This document shows, one piece after another, positions 1 to 8,516 of a stretch of DNA of 64,000 nt (position 1 is the first letter of the stretch; each line of letters begins with the position of its first letter). The DNA is taken from NCBI GenBank assembly GCA_035651755.1, contig DASRFA010000032.1, forward strand, positions 130,008 to 194,007, written 5' to 3'. The notes beneath the pieces are model-generated. The model had not been told where the DNA came from. It saw only the letters and a program-made list of their open reading frames with translations, and made no database searches. The stretch is from DASRFA01 sp035651755. GTDB lineage: Bacteria; Desulfobacterota; Binatia; UBA12015. The position numbers were made by a program, and so were the translations under genes.

Positions 1-58
1 ACGCGCGAGCGCGCTTCCGCCGGGTCCCTGCGCTGAGGCTGCGCACGGACCGGGCGAC

Positions 59-2302
59 GTGGACCAAGCGATGGACGCAGCGACGCACCGCCCGGACGTG
101 ACGCTCCAGACGGCGCGCGAGCACGGGCTCACCGACGAGGAGTACGATCGCCTCTGCACCCGCCTCGGCCGCACGCCGACGTGGGAGGAGCTCGGGGTCG
201 CGACCGTCATGTGGTCGGAGCACTGCAGCTACAAGAGCTCGCGCGTCCACCTGCGCCGACTGCCGACGGAGGGCGAGCGCGTCCTCCAGGGCCCGGGCGA
301 GAACGCCGGCGCGATCTCGATCGGCGACGGGCTCGCCGTCGTCTTCAAGATCGAGAGCCACAATCACCCGTCGTACATCGAGCCCTACCAGGGCGCCGCG
401 ACCGGCGTCGGCGGCATCCTGCGCGACGTCTTCACGATGGGCGCGCGGCCGATCGCGTCGCTCAACTCGCTCCGCTTCGGGAGCTTCGACCACCCGAAGA
501 CGCGCTATCTGCTCGGCGGCGTCGTCGCGGGGATCGGCGGCTACGGCAACTCGATCGGCGTCGCCACCGTCGGCGGCGACGTCTACTTCGACCCAGGCTA
601 CGACCGGAACTGCCTCGTGAACGCGTTCACGCTCGGGGTCGTCGAGGAGAGCCGGCTCATGCTCGCGCGCGCGAGCGGCGTCGGGAACCCGGTGATCCTG
701 ATCGGATCGCGCACCGGCCGCGATGGCATCCACGGGGCGAGCCTCCTCGCTTCGGCCGAGTTCGACGCGACCAGCGAGGAGAAGCGCCCGACGGTCCAGG
801 TCGGCGACCCGTTCACCGAGAAGCTCCTGCTCGAGGCGACGCTCGAGATCCAGGCGAGGGACCTCGCGGTCGCGGTGCAGGACCTGGGCGCGGCCGGGCT
901 CACGAGCTCGAGCGTCGAGATGGCGTCGCGCGGCGGCCTCGGCATCGAGCTCGACCTCGATCGCGTGCCCCTCCGCGAGAGCGGCATGACGGCGTACGAG
1001 ATCATGCTGTCGGAGTCGCAGGAGCGGATGCTCGTCGTCGCGCCGCCCGGGAACGTCGCGGCGATCGAGGAGATCTGCAGGCGCTGGGACCTGGAGGCCG
1101 CGGTGGTCGCGCGCCTGACCGCCGACGGCGTCTACCGCGTCCGCCATCGCGGCGTCGAGGTGATCGCGGTGCCCGTGGACCTCCTCGCCGATCCGCCCGC
1201 CCTCACGCGCCCGATCGCCGAGCCCGCCGAGGGCGCGGGCGGTCCCGAGTTCACCGTCGACGACATCGCCGAGCCGCGCGACTACCAGCAGGCGTTCCGG
1301 ACGCTGGTCGCGTCCCCGAACCTCTGCTCTCGGCGGTGGATCTGGCAGCAGTACGACCACTACGTCGGCGCCGGGACGGTGGTGCACCCGGGAGCCGACG
1401 CCGCGGTCGTCCAGATCGTCGGCACCGAGAGCAAGATCGCGATGACCGTCGACTGCAACTCCCGCTTCGTCGCGCTCGACCCCTACGTCGGCGCGAGCAT
1501 CGCGGTGTGCGAGGCGGCGCGGAACCTGATCGCGACCGGCGCGGTCCCGCTCGGCGTGTCCGACTGCCTCAACTTCGGCAGCCCCGAGCGCGCCGAGGTG
1601 ATGTGGCAGTTCCAGCAGGCGGTGAACGGCATCCGCGACGCCTGCCTCGCGTTCCACATCCCGGTCGTGAGCGGGAACGTGAGCTTCTACAACGAGACCG
1701 AGGGCGTCGCGATCCCGCCCACGCCGACGATCGCGATGGTCGGGCTCGTGAGGACCCCGGAGCCGATCACGCCGTGGTTCAAGTCGCCGGGCGACGCGAT
1801 CTTCCTCCTCGGGCGCTCGCGCGACGAGCTCGCGGGCAGCGAGTTCGCCGCCGTGGTGCACGGCAAGACGCACGGGTCGCCGCCGTGGGTCGACTTCGAC
1901 GCCGAGCGCCAGCTCCACCAGGTGATCCTGAGGGCGGGGGAGAAGGGCATCCTCGCTTCCGCGCACGACGTGTCCGACGGCGGCCTCGCGCTCGCGGTCG
2001 CGGAAGCGTGCTGCTCCGTCCCGACCGGCGTGCCGCCACTCGGGGCGCGCATCCGGCTGGACGAGGGGATGCGGCCGGATGCGTGGCTCTTCGCCGAGAG
2101 CCAGGCGCGCATGCTCGTGAGCGTCAAGCGCGAGCACGGCGGCGCGCTGCGCGACATCGCGACCGAGGCCGGCGTCCCGATCGCGCTGGTCGGCGAGGTC
2201 GGTGCATCGATGCTCGAGTTCGACGACCTGATCGCGATCCCGGTCGGCGAGCTGAGGGCGCTCTGGGAAGGTGCGCTCGAGCAGTGGCTCGAGAAGAAAT
2301 GA
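59..2302 (+). CDS. purL: Phosphoribosylformylglycinamidine synthase II (PurL, small type)
   Basis: Catalyses the ATP-dependent amidation of FGAR to FGAM in purine synthesis, using ammonia passed from a PurQ/PurS complex. The 747-residue length matches the small PurL, not the ~1300-residue fused enzyme. Near the N terminus WSEHCSYKSSR carries the family's catalytic His; it is followed by GPGENAGAISIGDG and FKIESHNHPSYIEPYQGAAT, the ATP/FGAR-binding stretch. An AIRS-like second half begins around residue 430. The GTG at 59 gives the longest frame; ATG at 71 is equally possible, as neither has a strong ribosome site. The stop overlaps the purF start region, so the two are probably one transcript. 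purQ and purS are not in the window and may lie upstream. Confidence 0.97.
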   Translation: MDQAMDAATHRPDVTLQTAREHGLTDEEYDRLCTRLGRTPTWEELGVATVMWSEHCSYKSSRVHLRRLPTEGERVLQGPGENAGAISIGDGLAVVFKIESHNHPSYIEPYQGAATGVGGILRDVFTMGARPIASLNSLRFGSFDHPKTRYLLGGVVAGIGGYGNSIGVATVGGDVYFDPGYDRNCLVNAFTLGVVEESRLMLARASGVGNPVILIGSRTGRDGIHGASLLASAEFDATSEEKRPTVQVGDPFTEKLLLEATLEIQARDLAVAVQDLGAAGLTSSSVEMASRGGLGIELDLDRVPLRESGMTAYEIMLSESQERMLVVAPPGNVAAIEEICRRWDLEAAVVARLTADGVYRVRHRGVEVIAVPVDLLADPPALTRPIAEPAEGAGGPEFTVDDIAEPRDYQQAFRTLVASPNLCSRRWIWQQYDHYVGAGTVVHPGADAAVVQIVGTESKIAMTVDCNSRFVALDPYVGASIAVCEAARNLIATGAVPLGVSDCLNFGSPERAEVMWQFQQAVNGIRDACLAFHIPVVSGNVSFYNETEGVAIPPTPTIAMVGLVRTPEPITPWFKSPGDAIFLLGRSRDELAGSEFAAVVHGKTHGSPPWVDFDAERQLHQVILRAGEKGILASAHDVSDGGLALAVAEACCSVPTGVPPLGARIRLDEGMRPDAWLFAESQARMLVSVKREHGGALRDIATEAGVPIALVGEVGASMLEFDDLIAIPVGELRALWEGALEQWLEKK

Positions 2303-2304
2303 CG

Positions 2305-3738
2305 ATGTCGGACGCTTTCGACAAATTTCACGAGGAATGCGGCGTCGTGGGCGTCTACGGGCACCCCGAAGCGGCCAATCTCGCCTACCTCGCGCTCTAC
2401 GCGCTCCAGCACCGCGGGCAGGAGTCGGCGGGCATCGTGTCGTCGCGCGGCGACGCGCTGGTCGCGCACCGCGGGCTCGGCCTCGTCGCCGACATCTTCA
2501 ACCCGGACATCATCCGCCGCCTGGTCGGGTCGTCCGCGATCGGCCACAACCGCTACGCGACGCACGGCGAGACGGTGCTCAAGAACGCGCAGCCGCTCGT
2601 GGTCGAGTACGCGGGCGGCGCGCTCGCGGTCGCGCACAACGGGAACCTCGTGAACGCGGTCGCGCTCCGCGAGCGACTCGAGTCGAGCGGCTCGATCTTC
2701 CAGTCGACCTCGGACACCGAGGTCATCATCCACCTGATCGCGCAGTCGCGCGCCGAGACGCTGGTCGGGAAGATCGTCGCCGCGCTCTCGGAGGTGCGCG
2801 GCGCGTACTCGCTCGTGTTCCTCTCCAAGGACGAGCTCATCGCGGCGCGCGACCCGTTGGGATTCCGCCCGCTCGTCCTCGGGCGCGTCAAGGACGCGTA
2901 CGTCGTCGTCTCCGAGACCTGTGCGCTCGACCTCGTCAACGGCACCTACGAGCGCGAGATCGAGCCGGGCGAGGTGCTCGTGATCGGGCCGGGCGGAGTG
3001 CAGTCGTACCACCCGTTCCCGCCGGCGCCGGCGAAACGCTGCATCTTCGAGTACGTCTACTTCGCGCGCCCCGACAGCCGGGTGTTCGGGCGCACCGTCT
3101 ACCAGGTGCGGCGCGAGCTCGGGCGCCAGCTCGCGCGCGAGACCCACGTCGACGCCGACCTCGTGACGCCGGTGCCCGACTCGGGCGTTCCCGCCGCGCT
3201 CGGCTACGCGGAGGAGTCGGGCATCCCGTACCAGCTCGGCCTCATCCGGAACCACTACGTCGGGCGGACCTTCATCGAGCCGACCGACTCGATCCGTCAC
3301 TTCGGCGTCCGCGTGAAGCTGAACGCGATGCCGGATCTCCTCGTCGGAAAGCGGGTCGTCGTGGTGGACGACTCGCTCGTCCGCGGCACGACCAGCAAGA
3401 AGATCGTCGCCATGATCCGCGCGGCGGGCGCGCGCGAGGTCCACATGCGGATCTGCTCGCCGCCCACGATCTCGCCCTGCTACTACGGGATCGACACGCC
3501 GACCCGCGAGGAGCTCGTCGGATCGTCGCACTCGGTCGAGGAGATCCGCCGCTTCATCGGCGCCGACTCGCTCGCATACCTGAGCGAGTCCGGCCTCTAC
3601 GCGTTCCTGGACAACGGAAGCCGCGAGCGCGACTTCTGCGACGCCTGCTTCACCGCCCGCTATCCGGTCTCGGTGACCGACGTCGCCGAGCCCCGCCAGC
3701 TCCAGCTCTTCGACGCCTCGCAGCCGCGGCACGTCTGA
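2305..3738 (+). CDS. purF: Amidophosphoribosyltransferase (PurF, Bacillus type)
   Basis: First committed step of purine synthesis: PRPP plus glutamine to phosphoribosylamine. Starting at ATG 2305 leaves an 11-residue leader before CGVVGVYG, so Cys12 becomes the N-terminal nucleophile after processing, as in the Bacillus enzyme. ATG 2299 overlaps the purL stop (ATGA) but has GAGAAG only two bases away, a worse spacing. The glutaminase domain fills the first half; the PRPP loop VVDDSLVRGTTSKK lies in the second. Cysteines in CIFEYVYFARPD, CSPPTISPC and CDAC fit the 4Fe-4S ligand set of the Bacillus-type enzyme. The gene is coupled to purL. A repeat-like hairpin lies just after the stop. Confidence 0.97.
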   Translation: MSDAFDKFHEECGVVGVYGHPEAANLAYLALYALQHRGQESAGIVSSRGDALVAHRGLGLVADIFNPDIIRRLVGSSAIGHNRYATHGETVLKNAQPLVVEYAGGALAVAHNGNLVNAVALRERLESSGSIFQSTSDTEVIIHLIAQSRAETLVGKIVAALSEVRGAYSLVFLSKDELIAARDPLGFRPLVLGRVKDAYVVVSETCALDLVNGTYEREIEPGEVLVIGPGGVQSYHPFPPAPAKRCIFEYVYFARPDSRVFGRTVYQVRRELGRQLARETHVDADLVTPVPDSGVPAALGYAEESGIPYQLGLIRNHYVGRTFIEPTDSIRHFGVRVKLNAMPDLLVGKRVVVVDDSLVRGTTSKKIVAMIRAAGAREVHMRICSPPTISPCYYGIDTPTREELVGSSHSVEEIRRFIGADSLAYLSESGLYAFLDNGSRERDFCDACFTARYPVSVTDVAEPRQLQLFDASQPRHV

Positions 3739-3747
3739 CGCTGTCGG

Positions 3748-3810
3748 GCGAGGGGAACGCTCGCCCTCGCCACTCCCTGCGGTCCCGGCGGGTCGCCTCG
3801 CTCGCATCCC
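3748..3810 (-). repeat. Intergenic palindromic repeat, copy 1
   Basis: Directly after purF. Read on the minus strand it has GATGCGAGCGAGGCGA, a short spacer, then GCAGGGAGTGGCG, followed by a hairpin with perfect 7-bp arms (3748-3754 with 3764-3770). The same word order recurs near 55431 and 63852. It may act as a terminator or REP-like element; there is no T-run. Confidence 0.55.
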
Positions 3811-3855
3811 GTATTGCCTGGCGGTGCGAGATCGGATAAGAAATGGATCACGACG

Positions 3856-4476
3856 ATGATCCAAATTCGATCCGTGGTCCGACCGTACGACGCCCCCGAC
3901 GTCGCCGCGAGCGCCCTCTCCGCGATCACCCGCGCCGACGCGATGGGGCTCATCCCGGAGGAGGAGACGATCGACCGCCTCGACGCGCCGACGATGCGCC
4001 GGGTGACCCGTCGGATCGCGGACCGCGGCATCGGGAAGGCGCTCGTCCTCGAGCTCGAGCGGGCGCGTGCGCCGCGCGGCCGCGACCTCCGCCGCATCCT
4101 GCGCGAGCTCTCCGCCGTGCTCGAGGACTCGCCGCTGCCCGAGCTCGAGTGGCCGCGCCTGCGGGACGTCCTCGGCCTCGACCTTCTCACCGACCTCGTC
4201 GGGGTGTCGCAGCCGAGCGTGCGCCGCTACCTCGCCGGCGACCGCACCACCCCGGACGACGTCGCGGCACGCCTCCACTTCGTCGCACTCGTCGTCGGCG
4301 ACCTCGCGGGCACCTACAACGAGGTCGGCATCCGGCGCTGGTTCGAGCGGCCTCGGACGCAGCTCGCCGGCCGCTCGCCGCGCGCGATCCTGGCCGCGGG
4401 GTTCCGGCCCGAGGAGGACGACGCGCACGCGGTCGCGCGCCTCTCGCGCTCGCTCGCGGGCGCGGTCGCGACGTGA
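3856..4476 (+). CDS. Xre/MbcA/ParS-type antitoxin of a RES toxin-antitoxin pair
   Basis: 206 residues from ATG 3856. The C-terminal part reads as a DUF2384 (MbcA/ParS/Xre toxin-binding) domain: VGIRRWFERPRTQLAGRSP, then RAILAAGF, where members of this family have a WL..P...L.G..P pattern. Ahead of it a helix-turn-helix-like stretch (LLTDLVGVSQPSVRRYLAG) is the likely DNA-binding part, which would allow autorepression. The N-terminal ~80 residues are longer than in minimal antitoxins and I do not recognise them. The stop overlaps the next start as GTGA, which couples it to the RES gene. Role as antitoxin rests on family and order; it has not been shown here. Confidence 0.8.
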   Translation: MIQIRSVVRPYDAPDVAASALSAITRADAMGLIPEEETIDRLDAPTMRRVTRRIADRGIGKALVLELERARAPRGRDLRRILRELSAVLEDSPLPELEWPRLRDVLGLDLLTDLVGVSQPSVRRYLAGDRTTPDDVAARLHFVALVVGDLAGTYNEVGIRRWFERPRTQLAGRSPRAILAAGFRPEEDDAHAVARLSRSLAGAVAT

Positions 4477-5042
4477 TCGCGTTCCGCCACGTCGACGCGC
4501 GCTTCCCCTTCCTGTGGGAGACGTCGGACCAGCCCGGCGGCCGCTGGCACGCGGAAGGCGAGGGACCCGCGCAGTACTTCGCCGACACGCCCGACGGCGC
4601 GTGGGCCGAGCTCCTCCGGCACGAGGAGATCACCGACGAGGCCGATCTCGCGACCGTTCGCCGGGCGCTCTGGGCCGTCGAGATCCCGGACCGCTCCCGA
4701 CGCGGCGTGCGCGCGCTCGCGCGCCCGCGCCTCCCCGCGCGTGTCCTCCGAGGCGGCCTCGCGAGCTACGGCGCCTGCCGCCGCGAGGCGCAGCGCCTTC
4801 GCGCGCGCGGCGCCATCGGCCTCGTCGCCCCGTCGGCCTCCCTCTTCGACGACGAGGCGCGCGGCTGGCGCGTGAAGGGCGGCCTCGAGCCCGGCGCCGC
4901 CCGATCGGGTCGCGTCATCGTGCTGTTCGGGCGCCGGCCGGATCTCGTCGGCTGGTCCGCCGCCGCCCAAGGCAGGCCGCACCGGACGCTGCTTCCGAAG
5001 GTGCGCCCGCTCGGCGATCCGGGATCCCCGCGCGCCCGCTGA
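4473..5042 (+). CDS. RES-domain toxin (NAD+-degrading family)
   Basis: 189 residues, GTG start at 4473 inside the antitoxin stop. The RES domain is recognised from the N-terminal FRHVD arginine, the GGRW motif, and YFADTPDGAWAELLRHEE, matching the conserved R, G.R and Y.a...A..E pattern whose polar residues line the active site. RES toxins characterised elsewhere (for example MbcT) break down NAD+. The pair sits between purF and the NAD-biosynthesis gene nadB, facing nadB tail to tail with seven bases between stop codons. The C-terminal ~40 residues (after RVIVLFGRRPDLVG) are not part of the core. It could be inactive; no obvious frameshift is seen. Confidence 0.8.
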   Translation: MIAFRHVDARFPFLWETSDQPGGRWHAEGEGPAQYFADTPDGAWAELLRHEEITDEADLATVRRALWAVEIPDRSRRGVRALARPRLPARVLRGGLASYGACRREAQRLRARGAIGLVAPSASLFDDEARGWRVKGGLEPGAARSGRVIVLFGRRPDLVGWSAAAQGRPHRTLLPKVRPLGDPGSPRAR

Positions 5043-5049
5043 GCCCGCC

Positions 5050-6687
5050 TCAGCCGCGCTCGAGCGCGACCGGGCGCTGCGTGCGCGGGTCGCGCACCAT
5101 GACGGTGTCGCGCTTCCAGCGCGCGTCGTCGGCCGTCGGGCAGTCGACGTTGAAGTGGAGGCCGCGGCTCTCGCGGCGGTGCGCGGCCGAAGCGATGATC
5201 AGGTCCGCGACCGCGGCCAGGTTCCGCACCTCGAGCGAGTCGGCGGTCGGTAGGAAGTCCCAGTAGTCGTGGCGGATCTCGTCGAGGACGAGGTCGATGC
5301 GGGCGCGCGCACGCGCGAGGCGGCGGTCGCTCCGGACGATGCCGACGTAGCTCCACATGAAGCGCCGGATCTCGTCCCAGGTGTGCGACACGAGCACCGA
5401 CTCCTCGCTGCTGCGCGCCTGCCCCGGGTTCCAGGCCGGGATGTCGGGGCAGTCGGTGCGATCGTGCGCGAGCAGGTCGGACGCGCTCCGGGCGGCGCGA
5501 TGACCGAAGACGAGGCCTTCGAGGAGCGAGTTCGACGCGAGGCGATTCGCGCCGTGGAGGCCCGTCATCGCGACCTCGCCCGCGGCCCAGAGACCCGCGA
5601 GCGCGGTGCGGCCATCGCCGTCGGTGACGACGCCGCCGCAGGTGTAGTGCGCCGCCGGGACGACCGGGATCGGCTCGCGCGCCGGGTCGATCCCGTACTG
5701 CCGGCAGCGCGCGAGGATCGTCGGGAAGCGCTGCTCGAGGAAGTCGCGCGGGCGGTGCGAGATGTCGAGCAGGACGGAGTCGAAGCCGTGGAGCTTCATC
5801 TCGGCGTCGATCGCGCGCGCGACGATGTCGCGTGGCGCGAGCTCGGCGCGCTCGTCGTAGCGCTTCATGAAAGGCGTGCCATCCGGGCGCTTCAGGATGC
5901 CGCCCTCGCCGCGCACGGTCTCGCTGATCAGGAACGACTTCGCCTGCGGGTGATAGAGGCACGTCGGATGGAACTGGATGAACTCCATGTTCCCGATTGG
6001 CACGCCGGCGCGGTACGCGACCGCGATGCCATCGCCGGTCGCGACGTCGGGGTTGCTCGTATAGAGGTACACCTTCCCGGCGCCGCCGGTCGCGAGGATC
6101 GTCGCGCGCGCGCGGAGAGCGTCGATCCGGCCCGAGTCGCGATCGAGCGCGTAGGCGCCCCAGCAGCGCGGCGCTCCGCTGATCCCGAACTTCGCGCTCA
6201 CGAGGAGGTCGATCGCGAGCGTGTGCTCGAGGATGCGGATCCCCGGGCGCGCGCGCGCCGCCTCGACGAGGGCGCGCATCATCTCGTGCCCGGTCGCGTC
6301 GAGCGCGTGCAGGATGCGGCGCTGCGAGTGGCCGCCCTCGAGGCCGAGGTCGACGTCGTACTCGCCGTCGGCGTCGGGCCGGAGCGAGAAGCGGGTTCCG
6401 AGCGCAATCATCTCGCGCACGCGCTCGGGCCCTTCCTCGACGACCAGGCGCACGACGTCGGGATGGCAGAGGCCCGCGCCCGCGCGCTCGGTGTCCGCGG
6501 CGTGCGACGCGAACGAGTCCTCGGGGCTCCAGACGGACGCGACCCCGCCCTGCGCCCAGTCGCTCGAGCCCTCCGGGAGACGCGTCTTCGTGACCACGCC
6601 GACGGTCCCGTGGCGCGACGCCTCGAGCGCGAACGTGAGCCCCGCGATCCCGCTCCCGATCACCAGGAAGTCGAAATCGCAGGTCAT
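5050..6687 (-). CDS. nadB: L-aspartate oxidase (NadB)
   Basis: FAD flavoprotein that oxidises L-aspartate to iminoaspartate, first step of de novo NAD synthesis with NadA. 545 residues from ATG 6687; upstream in-frame codons lack similarity and are excluded. GSGIAGLTFALEA at the N terminus is the dinucleotide-binding loop. IQFHPTCLYHP, ETVRGEGGIL and GLHGANRLASNSLLEGLVFG are hallmark stretches of the succinate dehydrogenase/NadB flavoprotein group, and the HxxS/R-type substrate residues fall in these. The C-terminal helical domain runs from about residue 430 to the end. nadA and nadC are not adjacent. Divergent from the lytic transglycosylase gene, with a 255-bp space holding no gene. Confidence 0.95.
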   Translation of the reverse strand: MTCDFDFLVIGSGIAGLTFALEASRHGTVGVVTKTRLPEGSSDWAQGGVASVWSPEDSFASHAADTERAGAGLCHPDVVRLVVEEGPERVREMIALGTRFSLRPDADGEYDVDLGLEGGHSQRRILHALDATGHEMMRALVEAARARPGIRILEHTLAIDLLVSAKFGISGAPRCWGAYALDRDSGRIDALRARATILATGGAGKVYLYTSNPDVATGDGIAVAYRAGVPIGNMEFIQFHPTCLYHPQAKSFLISETVRGEGGILKRPDGTPFMKRYDERAELAPRDIVARAIDAEMKLHGFDSVLLDISHRPRDFLEQRFPTILARCRQYGIDPAREPIPVVPAAHYTCGGVVTDGDGRTALAGLWAAGEVAMTGLHGANRLASNSLLEGLVFGHRAARSASDLLAHDRTDCPDIPAWNPGQARSSEESVLVSHTWDEIRRFMWSYVGIVRSDRRLARARARIDLVLDEIRHDYWDFLPTADSLEVRNLAAVADLIIASAAHRRESRGLHFNVDCPTADDARWKRDTVMVRDPRTQRPVALERG

Positions 6688-6942
6688 CCCGGCCACGGCG
6701 TTCCGCCGGGACGCGCGCCGGTCGGCGCCGCGGCGAGCGGCGGTCCCGGACTTGCTTCGATCGCCGGCGGCGACATCGCCCGAACAGTACGCGTGGATCG
6801 CCCGCACCCGCAAGGGCGCGGGCTCGCGCCAGCGGAACGAGCGACCGCGGGGGCGTGCCCGGTGTCACGCGATTGACACCGCGGCACGAGACGGTCGACC
6901 GTTTGACGGCCCGGCGCGACTGCCTGTAGGAGGGGGAGGTCG

Positions 6943-7713
6943 ATGGCACGGCGTCAGCCCAGGGGGGGACGACTGGCACGTGACCGCGACGCGAGGACGG
7001 CGGAGGCGGCTCGCGTGGCGCGCGCGATCGTCCTTGTCGCGCTCTGTGTCCTGCTGCACGGCGTCGGGACGGCGAATGCGGATACGTTCTTCTTCCGCGA
7101 CCGCGCCGGCGTGACGCACTTCACCAACGTCCCGACCGATCGGCGCTACAAGGTCCTGATCGCGGCGCGCACCAGCTTCTCGCGCCTCGTGTACACGCAG
7201 GGGACAGCGGTCGACGGGAGCGGCTTCCCGCTTCCGAGCCTCGCGCTGTCGACGCGCCCGAGCCGCTTCATCGACCCGCCCGAGGGCATCTCGCAGATGA
7301 TCGTGGACGCCGCGAAGCGCTACGGCGTGGACGCGGCGCTCGTGCACGCGGTCGTGCGCGCGGAGTCCGCGTTCGACCACCTCGCGGTCTCGAGCGCCGG
7401 CGCGATGGGGCTCATGCAGCTCATGCCGGGCACGGCGGAGCTCGTCGGCGTGCGGAACGCCTTCCACCCGCAGGAGAACATCGAGGGCGGCGTCTACTAC
7501 CTCCGCAAGATGCTCGACCGCTTCGGGAACAACGTCGCGCTCGCGCTCGCCGCCTACAACGCCGGACCGGGCGCCGTCGAGACCTACGGAGGCATCCCGC
7601 CGTATCCGGAGACGCAGGAGTACCTCGAGCGCGTGTTCCGCTTCCGCCAGGAGTACCTCCGGAGCTCGCTCGAGCGCGGCCAGATCGCCTTCGCCTCCCG
7701 GCGCGGGCGCTGA
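6943..7713 (+). CDS. Soluble lytic transglycosylase with DUF4124-like N-terminal segment
   Basis: Periplasmic enzyme predicted to cleave the glycan strands of peptidoglycan. 256 residues. AGGAGG sits about ten bases before ATG 6943. A charged N terminus is followed by a hydrophobic signal segment (AIVLVALCVLLHGVGTANA). Next is DTFFFRDRAGVTHFTNVP, the short DUF4124-type motif often found before SLT domains. The SLT domain occupies about residues 120-230; the catalytic Glu is Glu141 in VVRAESAF, followed by GAMGLMQLMPGTA and ALAAYNAGPGAV. It ends 14 bases before pgsA and is probably transcribed with it. Confidence 0.92.
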   Translation: MARRQPRGGRLARDRDARTAEAARVARAIVLVALCVLLHGVGTANADTFFFRDRAGVTHFTNVPTDRRYKVLIAARTSFSRLVYTQGTAVDGSGFPLPSLALSTRPSRFIDPPEGISQMIVDAAKRYGVDAALVHAVVRAESAFDHLAVSSAGAMGLMQLMPGTAELVGVRNAFHPQENIEGGVYYLRKMLDRFGNNVALALAAYNAGPGAVETYGGIPPYPETQEYLERVFRFRQEYLRSSLERGQIAFASRRGR

Positions 7714-7727
7714 GGTCGGAGGCGCGC

Positions 7728-8321
7728 GTGCACGATGCGCCGCGCGTCGCGTCCGGCACGAATGGGGTCCTGAACGCCCCGAACGTGCTGTCCCTGAGCC
7801 GGATCGCGGTCGCGCCGGTCCTGATCTGGCTCCTCACGGATCCGAGCCGCGACGCCGGCGCGATCGCCGCGATCGTGTTCGTGCTCGCGTGCGTCAGCGA
7901 CTGGCTCGACGGCTACCTCGCGCGCAGCCGCGGCCTCTCGACCCAGCTCGGGAAGTTCCTCGACCCGCTCGCCGACAAGGTCCTCGTCATCAGCGCGCTC
8001 ATCATGCTGGCCGCGATGCCCGAGGGGCCGCGCGTCCCGGCGTGGATCGTCGCGACGATCGCGGCTCGCGAGCTCGCCGTGACCGGCCTCCGGACGATCG
8101 CGCTCGGCGAGGGCATCGTGGTCGGCGCGGAGTCGCTCGGGAAGGTGAAGATGGCGTTCGAGGTCGTTGCGCTCACGTCGCTCCTCGTCCGCTATCGCTA
8201 CTGGCTCCTCGACTTCTTCTCGGCCGGGATGGTCTTCCTCTGGATCGCGATGCTGCTCGCGCTCTGGTCCGGCGTCGCCTACCACGTGCGGCTCATCCGC
8301 GTCCTTCAGGAGCGGTCGTGA
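7728..8321 (+). CDS. pgsA: CDP-diacylglycerol-glycerol-3-phosphate 3-phosphatidyltransferase
   Basis: Makes phosphatidylglycerophosphate at the inner membrane, the committed step to phosphatidylglycerol and cardiolipin. 197 residues, GTG start. The CDP-alcohol phosphatidyltransferase signature is complete: DWLDGYLAR, then GLSTQLGKFLDPLADK, i.e. D..DG..AR...G...D...D. Four or more hydrophobic segments fit the family's six-helix fold. LNAPNVLSLSRIAVAP is the usual N-terminal start of PgsA, so the first ~13 residues are either an extension or an upstream start; no better start is present. Likely cotranscribed with the transglycosylase; ffs follows within 56 bases. Confidence 0.94.
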   Translation: MHDAPRVASGTNGVLNAPNVLSLSRIAVAPVLIWLLTDPSRDAGAIAAIVFVLACVSDWLDGYLARSRGLSTQLGKFLDPLADKVLVISALIMLAAMPEGPRVPAWIVATIAARELAVTGLRTIALGEGIVVGAESLGKVKMAFEVVALTSLLVRYRYWLLDFFSAGMVFLWIAMLLALWSGVAYHVRLIRVLQERS

Positions 8322-8376
8322 CGACCTCGGTTGCGCCCGTGATCTGCCGGCGGTACGGTTTTCGTCGTCGGGCTCC

Positions 8377-8487
8377 CCAGTGATAGCTAGGTCCCGCGCA
8401 AGAGCGGGTCGCGAACCCCGCCAGGCCCGGAAGGGAGCAACGGTACCGATTCTTCTCTGTGCCGCGGGGGTGCCTAGCTATCACTGG
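8377..8487 (+). ncRNA. ffs: Signal recognition particle RNA, small bacterial (4.5S) type
   Basis: The signature GCCAGGCCCGGAAGGGAGCA forms the conserved apical domain that binds Ffh. The ends pair perfectly over 15 bp: CCAGTGATAGCTAGG at 8377 with CCTAGCTATCACTGG ending at 8487. That makes a single ~110-nt hairpin of the Alu-less type. Position directly upstream of dnaX is the common bacterial arrangement. The exact mature ends are uncertain by a few bases because flanking GC bases could extend the stem. Confidence 0.95.
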
Positions 8488-8516
8488 CGGGCTCGCCGCG
8501 GCGGCGGAAGACGGCG

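Noticed and set aside
1..36. Possible end of an upstream gene (frame 1 reads to TGA at 34-36)
   Set aside because: Only 11 codons are visible and any frame would give an end by chance; cannot be tied to purQ or another gene.
181..2300. Very long open frames overlapping purL, dnaX, nadB and others in other frames
   Set aside because: High GC suppresses stop codons; these translations are Arg/Ala/Pro-rich shadows without motifs.
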